DNA of 48,861 bases. Origin: Candidatus Zixiibacteriota bacterium (lineage in GTDB: Bacteria > Zixibacteria > MSB-5A5 > DSPP01). The position numbers and the translations under genes are program-made. Of the stretch, positions 24,371 through 31,941 are shown in pieces. The stretch is taken from contig JAKEHY010000018.1 in assembly GCA_022614805.1 (NCBI GenBank), positions 1-48,861 of the forward strand, written 5' to 3'. Within the stretch, counting starts at the first letter, position 1; each line of letters begins with the position of its first letter. The notes under the pieces were generated by a model, which searched no databases, was not told where the DNA came from, and saw nothing but the letters and a program-made list of their open reading frames with translations.

Positions 24371-24865
24371 TTAACGATTTCTTTTTGGTTTCAATTCCAG
24401 CTTCATTTCCCAGGTCTGCTTGAAACCCAGTTTTTCGTAAATGCTTTTGCCCATATCGGAGGCGTGCAGGGTCATCCGGGGAAAACCTTTGGCTTTGGCC
24501 CAGCGAACGGATTCCTTGACGATTTTGGTTGCCACTCCCTTTCCGCGAAAGGGGTGTTCCGTGTACATCGAAAGCAGATAGGGCTGGCCGCCCCCTTTGA
24601 AACCGGGACGGCTGGGGACGGGGACGGGCTGAACCGGCTTTAGCCAGAGACAGCCGCTGCCTGCAACCCGGCCGTCCGCTTCGACAATAAAGCCGATTAA
24701 TTTACCGCTTTTCAGCCGGGGTTTGGCCCAGCGGCGGTAAACCTTGTCGGCGGCCTCCAGTTCAGCTTTGTTTTTGTAGCCCATATCGAACCACATTCCG
24801 CGGCGGTGGGCGACTAACATTTCAAGGTCGCGGAGAGCAGCGCGGCGGGTTTTCAGCGGGGTCAC
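24371..24865 (-). CDS. GNAT family N-acetyltransferase
   Basis: A 164-residue protein. The acetyl-CoA-binding motif is in YTEHPFRGKGVATKIVKE (R/Q-x-x-G-x-A pattern), followed by ASDMGKSIYEKLGF, typical of GNAT motif B. GSGCLWLKPVQ forms the preceding strand. The substrate is unknown. It is the last gene of a minus-strand operon after tag, 13 bp away. Confidence 0.87.
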   Translation of the reverse strand: MTPLKTRRAALRDLEMLVAHRRGMWFDMGYKNKAELEAADKVYRRWAKPRLKSGKLIGFIVEADGRVAGSGCLWLKPVQPVPVPSRPGFKGGGQPYLLSMYTEHPFRGKGVATKIVKESVRWAKAKGFPRMTLHASDMGKSIYEKLGFKQTWEMKLELKPKRNR

Positions 24866-24878
24866 GTTTCGAGAAATT

Positions 24879-25439
24879 TCAGAGTTCGTTGTACCGGAAG
24901 CAGTGCACCATGTGGTCGTTCACCATTCCGGTGGCCTGCATGTGGGCGTAGCAGATGGTGGAACCGACGAATTTAAACCCCCTTTGTTTCAAATCCCTGC
25001 TCATTGCATCGGATTCCTTTGTGTAGGCGGGAATCTGTTTCATCGTTTTCCAAATGTTTTTTTTGACCGTCCCGCCCGTAAACCGCCAAATATATTTGTC
25101 GAAACTGCCGAATTCCTCCCGCACCTTTAGAAACGATTGAGCATTGGTGATGGCCGATTCGATTTTAAGCCGGTTGCGGATGATGCCGGGATTGGAAAGC
25201 AGCTTTTTGATTTTCCGCTTATCGTAGCGGGCCGCCTTTTCAGGGTCGAAGTTATCGAAGGCCTTCAAATAGTTTTCGCGCTTGCGCAGAATGGTTAGCC
25301 AACTCAAGCCCGCCTGCATTCCTTCGAGGATGAGAAATTCAAAAAGTTTTTGGTCGTTGTGGAGCGGCACGCCCCATTCTTTATCGTGATATTCAATGTA
25401 CAGCGGGTCGCTGTCCGCCCATTGGCAGCGGGTCTTCAT
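24879..25439 (-). CDS. tag: DNA-3-methyladenine glycosylase I
   Basis: A 186-residue HhH-type glycosylase that excises 3-methyladenine. It has the zinc ligands of the Tag family: Cys5, His18, His176 and Cys180 (HMVHC spacing). It also has YHDKEWGVP and EGMQAGLSWLTIL, which carries the catalytic-pocket Glu. NPGIIRNRLKIESAITNA and GFKFVGSTICYAHMQATGMVNDH are diagnostic. Its ATG overlaps the DinB stop by 4 bp. It is the second 3-methyladenine glycosylase in the window, unrelated in fold to Mpg. Confidence 0.95.
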   Translation of the reverse strand: MKTRCQWADSDPLYIEYHDKEWGVPLHNDQKLFEFLILEGMQAGLSWLTILRKRENYLKAFDNFDPEKAARYDKRKIKKLLSNPGIIRNRLKIESAITNAQSFLKVREEFGSFDKYIWRFTGGTVKKNIWKTMKQIPAYTKESDAMSRDLKQRGFKFVGSTICYAHMQATGMVNDHMVHCFRYNEL

Positions 25440-25966
25440 TGCTTTTCACCTTGTAACGCGCGGGCGATTTCGGAAATCCGAGCCAGATGGTTGTCGTCGT
25501 GCTCGGCCATAAAATAGCACATATCCACCACCCGCATCGGCTGTTTCAAACGGGGGTGGACGGCGATGCGAGCGAGGTCATCGTCGGAGAAAGTTTCCAG
25601 CTTTTTCAGAAATTGGTGGCGGCTGGCGCGGAATCTCGTCAATATTGTCTCCAGCGGCGTGGAATTGTGATTGGCCTCTTTGGTTTTCAGGTTCTGCAAA
25701 TCGGCGGGGCGGAGGGCCGAGAGGCTGGCCTTGTAATCATCCAGCCGCCCTTCGTGCAGTTCCTCCAAATCGTCCAAATGCCCGGCGTTTTCCAGAATCG
25801 ACCAGCGGCCATCCAACTGCACGGTCAAAATGTTTTTCGGCATCGTCTTCGTCATCTCTTCCAGCCGAACCGGCGTGCCCCGCAGGCGTTCCAAAATTGT
25901 AGGGAAAACGCCCAGAGGGAAGTCGAAATTGAATTTTCTTTCGAACCATCTGGTCAGCGCAACCAT
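25436..25966 (-). CDS. DinB/YfiT-like four-helix protein
   Basis: A 176-residue protein of the DinB superfamily. It has WSILENAGHLDDLEELH in the first half (the first metal His region) and CYFMAEHDDNHLARISEI near the end, with the His triad that binds divalent metal. This family includes thiol-dependent transferases (bacillithiol, mycothiol) and many proteins of unknown task. It leads the operon with tag and a GNAT gene, an arrangement that suggests a damage-response role. Confidence 0.83.
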   Translation of the reverse strand: MVALTRWFERKFNFDFPLGVFPTILERLRGTPVRLEEMTKTMPKNILTVQLDGRWSILENAGHLDDLEELHEGRLDDYKASLSALRPADLQNLKTKEANHNSTPLETILTRFRASRHQFLKKLETFSDDDLARIAVHPRLKQPMRVVDMCYFMAEHDDNHLARISEIARALQGEKQ

Positions 25967-26019
25967 AGAAACGCAAAAATAACTTTCCCCAAGTCGGTTG
26001 GCAAGGTTCTATGTTGTTT

Positions 26020-26092
26020 CAAATGGAGGTCTGAAGACCTCCGCTACCCAATACCGTTTTGGGGGTAGCGGAAACCTTTAGGTTTCCATTTG
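26020..26092. repeat. Cloverleaf-like nested palindrome
   Basis: The outer arms CAAATGGA (26020-26027) and TCCATTTG (26085-26092) are perfect complements. Inside are three more perfect hairpins. These are GGAGGTCT-GA-AGACCTCC (26025-26042), GCTACCC...GGGTAGC (26043-26069) and GGAAACCT-TT-AGGTTTCC (26070-26087). It lies in the 248-bp gap between divergent dinB and pirin genes. It is not a tRNA (no acceptor, anticodon or T-arm features). Confidence 0.7.
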
Positions 26093-26214
26093 CGAAATCG
26101 GGCAAGTTTGCAGAGTTGACAAGTTCTTGTTACTTTAAGCCGTTGGCCGCCGGTGTTGTTGTCACTTTTGCAAGCAGTAAGCCGGCAGAACAAACATTCA
26201 AGACAGGAGGCCCA

Positions 26215-27129
26215 GTGTCCATCCGTCCCGTTAAACGGCTCATCAAAGCCAAACCGACCCTCGAGGGAGCCGGGGTGCACCTGCGCCGGGCCTTCGGTTT
26301 CGGCAACACCTCCGATTTCGACCCGTTTTTATTGCTCGATGATTTCCGCAACGAACGGCCGGAGGATTACCTCGCGGGCTTTCCCTGGCACCCCCACCGG
26401 GGCATTGAAACCATCACCTACGTTTTGGCGGGCACCGTGGAGCACGGCGACAGCATCGGGAACCGGGGGGCGATTGCCGCCGGCGACATCCAGTGGATGA
26501 CGGCGGGGAGCGGCATTTTGCACCAGGAAATGCCGAAAGGAGACCCGAAGGGGCGAATGCACGGGTTCCAGTTGTGGGCCAATCTCCCCTCCGCGCTCAA
26601 GATGACGCCTCCCCGCTATCAGGAAGTGAAATCGAACGATATTCCGGAAGTGACGGATGACGACGGCACCCACGTGCGTCTGGTCTGCGGGAACTTTTGG
26701 GGGAAGAAGGGGCCGGTGGAAGGGATTGCCGCCGACCCGGTTTACATCGACGTATCCGTCCCGCCGGGGAAAAGAAAAACTCTTCCTGTGGAGACCAAAA
26801 GCCACGCCTTTGCGTATGTTTTTGCCGGGTCGGGGAAATTCTGCAACGCCTCCGGCCCCCTTTCCGTGCCGACCGAGGGGGTCGGCTGGGCGGACACAAC
26901 GCTTTCCACCGAAGCGGACAACCGCTCGCTCGTGCTTTTTGACCGCGGCGACGAAGTCACCATCCAAGCCGGGGAGGAGGGAATCCGTTTTCTTCTCGTA
27001 TCCGGCCGGCCCCTCGAGGAGCCGGTGGCCTGGTACGGCCCTATCGTGATGAACACGCAGGAGGAGCTCCGTCAGGCATATGAAGAGCTCCAGCGAGGAA
27101 CGTTTCTCAAGACAAAGTCGAAAGGGTAG
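26215..27129 (+). CDS. Pirin family protein
   Basis: A 304-residue bicupin. Seen: FDPFLLLDDFRN, FPWHPHRGIETITYVLAGTVEH (metal-binding His pair in HPHRG), GDIQWMTAGSGILHQEMP and GFQLWANLP. The C-terminal half is the second cupin domain, with ENRSLVLFDRGDEVTI-like strands. Pirins are iron-binding proteins; some have quercetinase-like activity. The GTG at 26215 has AGGAGG 4 nt before it and gives the family's start, SIRPVKRLI. The longer upstream frame is non-coding. Confidence 0.9.
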   Translation: MSIRPVKRLIKAKPTLEGAGVHLRRAFGFGNTSDFDPFLLLDDFRNERPEDYLAGFPWHPHRGIETITYVLAGTVEHGDSIGNRGAIAAGDIQWMTAGSGILHQEMPKGDPKGRMHGFQLWANLPSALKMTPPRYQEVKSNDIPEVTDDDGTHVRLVCGNFWGKKGPVEGIAADPVYIDVSVPPGKRKTLPVETKSHAFAYVFAGSGKFCNASGPLSVPTEGVGWADTTLSTEADNRSLVLFDRGDEVTIQAGEEGIRFLLVSGRPLEEPVAWYGPIVMNTQEELRQAYEELQRGTFLKTKSKG

Positions 27130-27165
27130 GTTATCCCGAACATTGAACAGTAAGGGAGGATCGAG

Positions 27166-27486
27166 ATGAAGAAGCTTTTTTTGGTTTTGGCAGTAATCGG
27201 CGCGATTTTACCCTATATTTTTTTCATCCGGCATTTTTCCAGCGAAGGGTTTGGTCTTACCGGGTTTGTTTCGGCCGTTTTCGTCAATCCAGCGGCGGGC
27301 GGGTTTACCACGGATTTGCTCGTTTCTTCTGGAATATTCTGGATATTTATGTTTCTGGAGCGCAGCCGAAAAAAAGGCCCAAACCCGCTACTTTTCATTC
27401 TGCTTAACCTGTTCATCGGCCTTTCCTGCGCGCTGCCGGCTTACCTGTATGCGCGGGAAGGGTTGAGCCCGCGGGAGGAGTCATAA
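27166..27486 (+). CDS. Small membrane protein, DUF2834-like
   Basis: A 106-residue protein with three hydrophobic helices (about 3-21, 43-65, 75-95). It starts MKKLFLVLAVIGAILPYIFF and has FVNPAAGGFTTDLLVSSGIFWIFM in the middle, the pattern of the DUF2834 family. Function is unknown. The Shine-Dalgarno GGGAGGATCGAG precedes the ATG. It is one base from the next gene. Confidence 0.75.
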   Translation: MKKLFLVLAVIGAILPYIFFIRHFSSEGFGLTGFVSAVFVNPAAGGFTTDLLVSSGIFWIFMFLERSRKKGPNPLLFILLNLFIGLSCALPAYLYAREGLSPREES

Positions 27487-27487
27487 A

Positions 27488-28030
27488 ATGGATACTACTT
27501 GGAAAGCCATCATTTGGAACCAGTTCGGGGCGGCTGTCGATATGATGGAGGCCGCCGTCCGCGCCTGCCCCGACGAGGTTTGGGGGGATTTTTCGAAGAA
27601 GCCGGAATGGAAAAAGAAGGATGTCGTCGGGTTTTGGTATCTGGCCTATCACACCCTTTTCTTTCTCGACTACTACCTTTCGGAAAAGGTGGAATCGGAG
27701 AAGGATTTCGCCCCGCCCTCTCCATTCACGCTTAGCGAGTTCGACCCGGAAGGGGCCCTGCCGGAGCGGGTTTATACCAAAGAAGAGCTCTTACGTTACC
27801 TCGACCATTGTCGTAAAAAATTCGGGCGGTTGATGGCAGGTTGGACGGAGGAGCGGGCCCACCGGCTTTCCGGAATTCAATATCGGGATATGACCATCGC
27901 GGAGTTGCTTTTGTACAATATGCGCCACGTCCAGCACCACACCGCCCAGTTGAATCTCCTTTTACGACAAAGCATCGATTCGGCCCCCGATTGGGTCTCC
28001 AAGGCGAAAGTCAAGCTCGGCACCGGATAA
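27488..28030 (+). CDS. DinB family protein
   Basis: A 180-residue four-helix protein: FWYLAYHTLFFLDYYLSEK (first His) and LLYNMRHVQHHTAQLNLLLRQ (second His group) give the three-His metal site. It follows the membrane protein by one base and is likely co-transcribed. It is the second of four DinB-superfamily genes here. Confidence 0.87.
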   Translation: MDTTWKAIIWNQFGAAVDMMEAAVRACPDEVWGDFSKKPEWKKKDVVGFWYLAYHTLFFLDYYLSEKVESEKDFAPPSPFTLSEFDPEGALPERVYTKEELLRYLDHCRKKFGRLMAGWTEERAHRLSGIQYRDMTIAELLLYNMRHVQHHTAQLNLLLRQSIDSAPDWVSKAKVKLGTG

Positions 28031-28073
28031 GAGATGATGGAGCCGGCTTCGCACCACGAGGAGGGACGCTGCC

Positions 28074-28904
28074 CTACTTGTTCTTTTTCAGGGTTCGAGG
28101 CGCCTTGCCCGACGCGGGCTTGAAGGCCCGCACCTTGATTGACCGGACGGCCTTCGCCACCTGCGCTTCGGTCTCATTGCCGGAAGTTTCTCCGCCGGCG
28201 CCATAGCGCCGTTCCTCGACGACTTCCACCCGTTCAAAACCAGCTTCTTGAATCATTCGAACATAATCGCTCTTCATAGCGGCCCCAGCCAAACAGCCGA
28301 CGTATGCCTCCACCGAGGTTCGGACCGACTCGGGGAGCGGGGCGATAAGCACCAGGTCGCTTATGATCATTCGCCCGCCCGGCTTCAGCGCCCGCAGCGC
28401 TTCCCGGAAGACCTTGGGTTTGTCGGGGGAGAGGTTGATGACGCAGTTTGAAATGATGGCGTCCACCGTTTCGTTGGCCACCGGCAGGTTCTCGATTTCT
28501 CCCAACCGGAATTCCACGTTTGCGTATCCGTTTTTGGCGGCATTGGCGCGGGCGCGCGAAATCATCGCAGGGGTCATATCGACGCCGATGACCCGGCCGG
28601 AGGGGCCAACACCTTTGGAAGCGAGAAAAGCGTCGATTCCGGCACCCGAGCCCAAGTCAAGCACCGTTTCCCCCGCCTTGACCGTTGCGTGGGCCAAAGG
28701 ATTCCCGCAGCCGAGACCGAGGTCGGCCCCGGCCGGGATGGCCGAACGCTCTGTCTCCGTGTAGCCGAGTGCGTCGGCTGTCTCGGTGGTGCCGCAGCCG
28801 CATCCGCCCTCTTTTCCGCTCGTTCCGCAGCATCCCTCCGTGCCCGAACTTTCGGCAATCTGGCCGTAGCGCTCACGCACCTTGTCTCGAATGTCGTTCT
28901 TCAT
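28074..28904 (-). CDS. arsM: Arsenite S-adenosylmethionine methyltransferase
   Basis: A 276-residue enzyme that methylates As(III), turning it into volatile or less retained species. It has an N-terminal Cys-rich stretch ([16 protein letters not shown]), the SAM-binding [16 protein letters not shown], the conserved Cys in [12 protein letters not shown], and YVGCLAGA. These match the three catalytic Cys of ArsM. The ATG at 28904 overlaps the arsR stop by 4 bp; a longer frame upstream is a shadow of arsR. Substrate is arsenite, location the cytoplasm. Confidence 0.93.
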   Translation of the reverse strand: MKNDIRDKVRERYGQIAESSGTEGCCGTSGKEGGCGCGTTETADALGYTETERSAIPAGADLGLGCGNPLAHATVKAGETVLDLGSGAGIDAFLASKGVGPSGRVIGVDMTPAMISRARANAAKNGYANVEFRLGEIENLPVANETVDAIISNCVINLSPDKPKVFREALRALKPGGRMIISDLVLIAPLPESVRTSVEAYVGCLAGAAMKSDYVRMIQEAGFERVEVVEERRYGAGGETSGNETEAQVAKAVRSIKVRAFKPASGKAPRTLKKNK

Positions 28905-29266
28905 GATTTGCTCCTTTCTTCTTTCCTTTCGTTCGCCGGCGCCAAGCCCCACGCCAGCGCAACGAAGCGCTGGAGCGTCCCGGGCCGGGCGCAGTAACAG
29001 ACGCGCGGGCCGTCCACCTCTCCGGCTATCCAGCCCGCCTCCTTCAACACCTTCAAATGCTGCGACACGGTCGCCTGCGCCAAGGGCAGGCGCTCGACGA
29101 TGCCGCCGCAGATGCATTCCCCCCCGGTGAGGAGCAGCCGCATAATGGAGGCCCGCGCCGGATGGCCGAGGGCCTTGGCCAGCTGGGCGAGCTCCTCGTT
29201 TTCGGCCCGAACCGCCCGGGCGCGTCGGGGTTTAAGGCGGGAGGGTTTTTCCTTTTTTGGTCTCAT
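28901..29266 (-). CDS. arsR: ArsR family arsenic-responsive repressor
   Basis: A 121-residue winged-helix protein: [18 protein letters not shown], the metal-binding [11 protein letters not shown] (Cys pair in the alpha3 helix, ArsR type) and [19 protein letters not shown] (recognition helix). Further Cys are in VCYCARPG. It should dissociate from DNA on binding As(III) and release arsM. I chose the ATG at 29266, preceded by AAGAGG at 5 nt; the ATG at 29281 has no Shine-Dalgarno. Confidence 0.9.
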   Translation of the reverse strand: MRPKKEKPSRLKPRRARAVRAENEELAQLAKALGHPARASIMRLLLTGGECICGGIVERLPLAQATVSQHLKVLKEAGWIAGEVDGPRVCYCARPGTLQRFVALAWGLAPANERKEERSKS

Positions 29267-29286
29267 TGAGGCCTCTTTCATCGTTA

Positions 29287-29321
29287 ATCGTCAATATACG
29301 ATAAAGATATTCATCTGTCAA
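29287..29321 (-). promoter_or_regulatory. arsR-arsM promoter with operator dyad
   Basis: On the minus strand, TTGACA (29321-29316), a 17-bp spacer and TATATT (29298-29293), a near-consensus promoter. The -10 is embedded in the inverted repeat ATCGT-6 bp-ACGAT (29287-29302), a good position for ArsR autorepression. Confidence 0.7.
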
Positions 29322-29440
29322 GAAAAAAAATTGCCCAAACTCCCCCGGCCCGGACCCGCTGGATGAAAAGCGAACCCGCCAGAGGATAAGTGCTTGCAAG
29401 ACAAGCGCTAACCTTACGCCGACCTAACAAAAGATTTCTC

Positions 29441-29485
29441 TTGACACGCGAATTGGCCGATACTATATTCAACCTTGAGGTTGAA
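29441..29485 (+). promoter_or_regulatory. Promoter and perfect operator palindrome of the ArsR-VOC-AHSA1 operon
   Basis: TTGACA at 29441-29446, a 17-bp spacer and TATATT at 29464-29469. The perfect palindrome TTCAACCTTGAGGTTGAA (29468-29485) starts inside the -10 and ends on the A of the ATG. A repressor bound there would block the promoter and the start codon together. The leader would be about 9 nt, with no Shine-Dalgarno. Confidence 0.7.
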
Positions 29486-29874
29486 TGATTACGAGCACGA
29501 CGGCACCCAGAATTGACCAGACCCTGATGGCCCTGGCCGACCCGACGAGGCGGGCGATTCTCAAACGTCTTTCGGCAGGGGAGGCGCGGGTCACCGAGCT
29601 GGCCCGGCCGTTTGATATATCGCTCAATGCCGTCTCCAAGCATATTCGGCTCTTGGAGCGGGCGCATCTCGTGCGGCGGCGGGTGGAGGGACGCGAACAT
29701 TTCCTCGCCTTCAATTTCAAACCGCTGGCTGAAACCATCAAATGGCTGGAAACCCAGCACGCTTTCTGGACGGCCCGGCTGGATGCCCTCGAAGAATTGC
29801 TTAAAGCCGAAGACCGCGCGGCCGCTAAAACCCTTAAGAAAACCCATAAAAGGAAAGGACGTTATGAAGATTAA
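29485..29874 (+). CDS. ArsR/SdpR-type winged-helix repressor
   Basis: A 129-residue HTH protein: ALADPTRRAILKRLSAGEARV, ELARPFDISLNAVSKHIRLLERAHLVRRRVEGREHF. It has no Cys metal site, unlike the arsR at 28901. This subgroup normally sits in front of AHSA1/SRPBCC genes and represses its own operon, as the palindrome here suggests. The inducer is unknown. Its end overlaps the VOC gene by 11 bp. Confidence 0.9.
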   Translation: MITSTTAPRIDQTLMALADPTRRAILKRLSAGEARVTELARPFDISLNAVSKHIRLLERAHLVRRRVEGREHFLAFNFKPLAETIKWLETQHAFWTARLDALEELLKAEDRAAAKTLKKTHKRKGRYED

Positions 29875-30253
29875 ATTGACCAGCGTATCCATAGACGACT
29901 ACGACAAGGCCTTGAAGTTTTACACGGGGGTCTTGGGCTTCGTTAAAAAGCGGGACATTCCAATGGGGGGAGGGGCCCGGTGGATAACGGTCGTTTCTCC
30001 CGACGAGCCGGACGGAACGGAGCTTTTGCTGGAGCCAAATGCCGGCTATCCGGCGTTGAAAGCGCTCAAAGAGTCGCTCGTCAAAGACGGGATTCCTTTT
30101 ACGGCGTTCCAAGTGGATGATATTCAAAAGGAGTACGAAAGAATGAAAAAGCTGGGAGTCGCGTTCAAAAGCGCGCCGACCAAAGCGGGGCCAGCGACCG
30201 TCGCCGTGTTCGACGACACCTGCGGCAACCTCATCCAAATCTATCAGGTATAA
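29864..30253 (+). CDS. VOC (glyoxalase/bleomycin-resistance) family protein
   Basis: A 129-residue protein starting MKIKLTSVSIDDYDKALKFY, then GVLGFVKKRDIPMGG, WITVVSPDEPDGTELLLEPN, and ending VAVFDDTCGNLIQIYQV, the standard two-half betaalphabetabetabeta fold. It is probably a metal-dependent lyase, isomerase or binding protein for a toxic small molecule. AGGAAAGGACGTT precedes the ATG, which lies inside the regulator gene's end. Confidence 0.88.
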   Translation: MKIKLTSVSIDDYDKALKFYTGVLGFVKKRDIPMGGGARWITVVSPDEPDGTELLLEPNAGYPALKALKESLVKDGIPFTAFQVDDIQKEYERMKKLGVAFKSAPTKAGPATVAVFDDTCGNLIQIYQV

Positions 30254-30286
30254 CAACCCGCGATGAAAAAAGAAAGGAAAATCCCG

Positions 30287-30901
30287 ATGAAAACAGAACC
30301 GAAAGAGAAAGACGCTAAACAGGAAGCCTACGGCACAGTCACCGGGCCGGGAGAGGTTCGAATCGAACGGCTTTTGCCCGGGCCCATCGAACGGGTCTGG
30401 GCCTACCTTACCGAATCGGAGAAGCGGGGGAAGTGGTTCGCCGCCGGCCCGATGGAACTTAAAGAGGGCGGGAAGCTGGAGCTTGTTTTCCGCAACTCCG
30501 AGCTTTCGCACCACAATGAACCGACACCGGAGAAATACCAAAAGTATGAAGGGTACAAAAGCACCGGCCAGGTTACCCGCTGCGAACCGCCCCGGATTTT
30601 AACTTTTCTCTGGGACGAGGAGAAGTGTGAGGCGTCGGAAGTCACCTTTGAACTCACCCCGCGCGGCAAGGAAGTTCTGCTCGTATTGACGCATCGGCGG
30701 CTGGCGACCCGCGGCAACATGGTCGGGGTTTCCGGCGGCTGGCATATCCACTTGGCCATCCTTTCCGACATTTTGAACGGCGTTACGCCGCGCCCCTTCT
30801 GGTCCAACCACGCCAAACTGGAGGCGGAGTACGAAAAACGGATTCCGGCCGATGTTCTCGATAGTAAGACTGCACCAAAACCGAAAGGAGAATCTGGATG
30901 A
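30287..30901 (+). CDS. SRPBCC/AHSA1-domain protein
   Basis: A 204-residue protein: IERLLPGPIERVWAYLTESEKRGKWFAAGPMELKEGG is the hallmark START-like N-terminal part. LTFLWDEEKCEASEVTFEL, VLLVLTHRRL and GVSGGWHIHLAIL follow. These cavity proteins bind hydrophobic ligands; many are co-encoded with ArsR-type regulators, as here. I chose the ATG at 30287 (AAAGGA upstream) over 30263. It overlaps the next gene by 4 bp. Confidence 0.87.
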   Translation: MKTEPKEKDAKQEAYGTVTGPGEVRIERLLPGPIERVWAYLTESEKRGKWFAAGPMELKEGGKLELVFRNSELSHHNEPTPEKYQKYEGYKSTGQVTRCEPPRILTFLWDEEKCEASEVTFELTPRGKEVLLVLTHRRLATRGNMVGVSGGWHIHLAILSDILNGVTPRPFWSNHAKLEAEYEKRIPADVLDSKTAPKPKGESG

Positions 30902-31377
30902 ACGCAAAACCAAGTGTCCAAGTCCGCATCACCCGCCGCTTTGCGGCATCGGCGGAGCAGGTTTTTGATGCTTGGCTCGACGCCGACAAAGTGGGCCGGT
31001 GGCTCTTTGCGATGTCATTGGGGGAGATGGCGCGAGTGGAAATTGATGCGAAGGTCGGCGGCTCGTTCACCTTCGTAGACCGAAGCAATGGGAAAAAAGT
31101 GGAGCACACCGGACGGTATCTCGAAATCGACCGGCCCCAACTCCTTGTTTTCACTCTCTCCAAGGATTCGTCCGACAGCGGCCGTGTAATAGTTGAAATC
31201 GTTCCGTTGGAGGGCGGTTGCGAACTCACTCTCACCCACGTGGGAGTGCCTCCGGACTACGTGAACCGCATAGAGACGGGGTGGAACCGCATACTGGAAG
31301 CGCTGGCCGGAACGCTTGGTGAGGATGCCGGGTGCGCAGTTGGTGCAACTGTTGAAGGAAGCGAGGAATCCCAATGA
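30898..31377 (+). CDS. SRPBCC/AHSA1-domain protein
   Basis: A 159-residue relative of the previous product: VRITRRFAASAEQVFDAWLD, RWLF, VEIDAKVGGSFTFVD, GRYLEIDRPQLLVFTL, CELTLTHVGVP and GWNRILEALAGTLG. It is typical of the AHSA1 clade. It is translationally coupled to the gene before (ATGA overlap). Its own stop overlaps the ATG of a decayed third copy at 31374. Confidence 0.88.
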   Translation: MNAKPSVQVRITRRFAASAEQVFDAWLDADKVGRWLFAMSLGEMARVEIDAKVGGSFTFVDRSNGKKVEHTGRYLEIDRPQLLVFTLSKDSSDSGRVIVEIVPLEGGCELTLTHVGVPPDYVNRIETGWNRILEALAGTLGEDAGCAVGATVEGSEESQ

Positions 31378-31457
31378 ATACTGAACAGAATGCCCAAGTT
31401 CTCGTCACCCGCCACCTTGCAGCACCGCCGGAAAGGCATATTTTGTGGGTTTGGTGA
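31374..31457 (+). pseudogene. Relic start of a third AHSA1 gene (27 codons)
   Basis: An ATG overlapping the preceding stop opens MNTEQNAQVLVTRHLAAPPE, then RHILWVW and a stop. VQVRITRRFAASAEQVFDAW of the intact neighbour aligns with AQVLVTRHLAAPPERHILWV, and the DNA is also similar. It looks like the surviving head of a tandem AHSA1 duplicate. Confidence 0.7.
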
Positions 31458-31470
31458 AAGGAAACCGCCC

Positions 31471-31740
31471 ATGCTGCATATGGTCATTTCGAAACACAGC
31501 CCGGAGTCCTGTCCGGGCCGACCGGGGAACGAGGAAATCATTCCTTGTTTGAACAAAATGAACGAGCTGTTGACCGAGCAAGGAATCAAAACGGTGGGCA
31601 AGTGGGCCGACCCGCCGGGTCACGTGAATTATCTCGTCCTTGATGCGCCGGACGCCCACGCCATTTTGCAGGTCTTTATGGACAGTGGCCTTTCGGCGCA
31701 CACCGCCACGGAAATCCGCGCGGTGATGAGTATGGGGTAA
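31471..31740 (+). CDS. Small hypothetical protein, alpha/beta (ferredoxin-like) pattern
   Basis: An 89-residue protein: MLHMVISKHSPESCP, KMNELLTEQGIKTVGKWADPP, HVNYLVLDAPDAHAILQVFMDSG, HTATEIRAVMSMG. The strand-helix-strand-strand-helix order resembles small dimeric alpha/beta-barrel proteins. I cannot name the family. The ATG at 31471 has AAAGGA upstream. It starts 13 bp after the AHSA1 relic, so the relic may once have been continuous with deleted DNA. Confidence 0.65.
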   Translation: MLHMVISKHSPESCPGRPGNEEIIPCLNKMNELLTEQGIKTVGKWADPPGHVNYLVLDAPDAHAILQVFMDSGLSAHTATEIRAVMSMG

Positions 31741-31779
31741 AGGGCTTGACAGGAAGGGAAAACCCAATCAACCTTTGGC

Positions 31780-31810
31780 TTGACAATTTTTTGGGTGCCT
31801 GTTATATAAT
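31780..31810 (+). promoter_or_regulatory. Promoter of the HAF-repeat lipoprotein gene
   Basis: TTGACA at 31780-31785 and GTTATATAAT at 31801-31810. The -10 is TTATAT (17-bp spacer) or TATAAT (19-bp spacer). The leader is about 125 nt long. Confidence 0.65.
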
Positions 31811-31854
31811 TTCCGTTGAGATGAAAATCTAATTCTGGGGAAAAGGAGGGCTGA

Positions 31855-31866
31855 ATGATTAGTTGA
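31855..31866 (+). other. Three-codon upstream ORF with a strong Shine-Dalgarno
   Basis: ATG ATT AGT TGA with AAGGAGG (31843-31849) 5 nt before it, inside the leader of the HAF lipoprotein gene. The Shine-Dalgarno is stronger than most in the window. It could be a minimal leader peptide affecting the mRNA, or chance. Confidence 0.35.
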
Positions 31867-31941
31867 AATTTCTTGCAATAAACGAACCGAGGGGGACTGA
31901 CGGTATCGGTTTGAATCAATCTTAATCTCAAGGGAGGCTCT

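Noticed and set aside
26020-26092. tRNA gene suggested by a cloverleaf-like fold
   Set aside because: Arm lengths, conserved tRNA bases and an anticodon loop of 7 nt are absent.
28905-29117. A longer arsM start
   Set aside because: The extra 71 codons are a shadow of arsR; the ATG at 28904 has a Shine-Dalgarno and fits the family.
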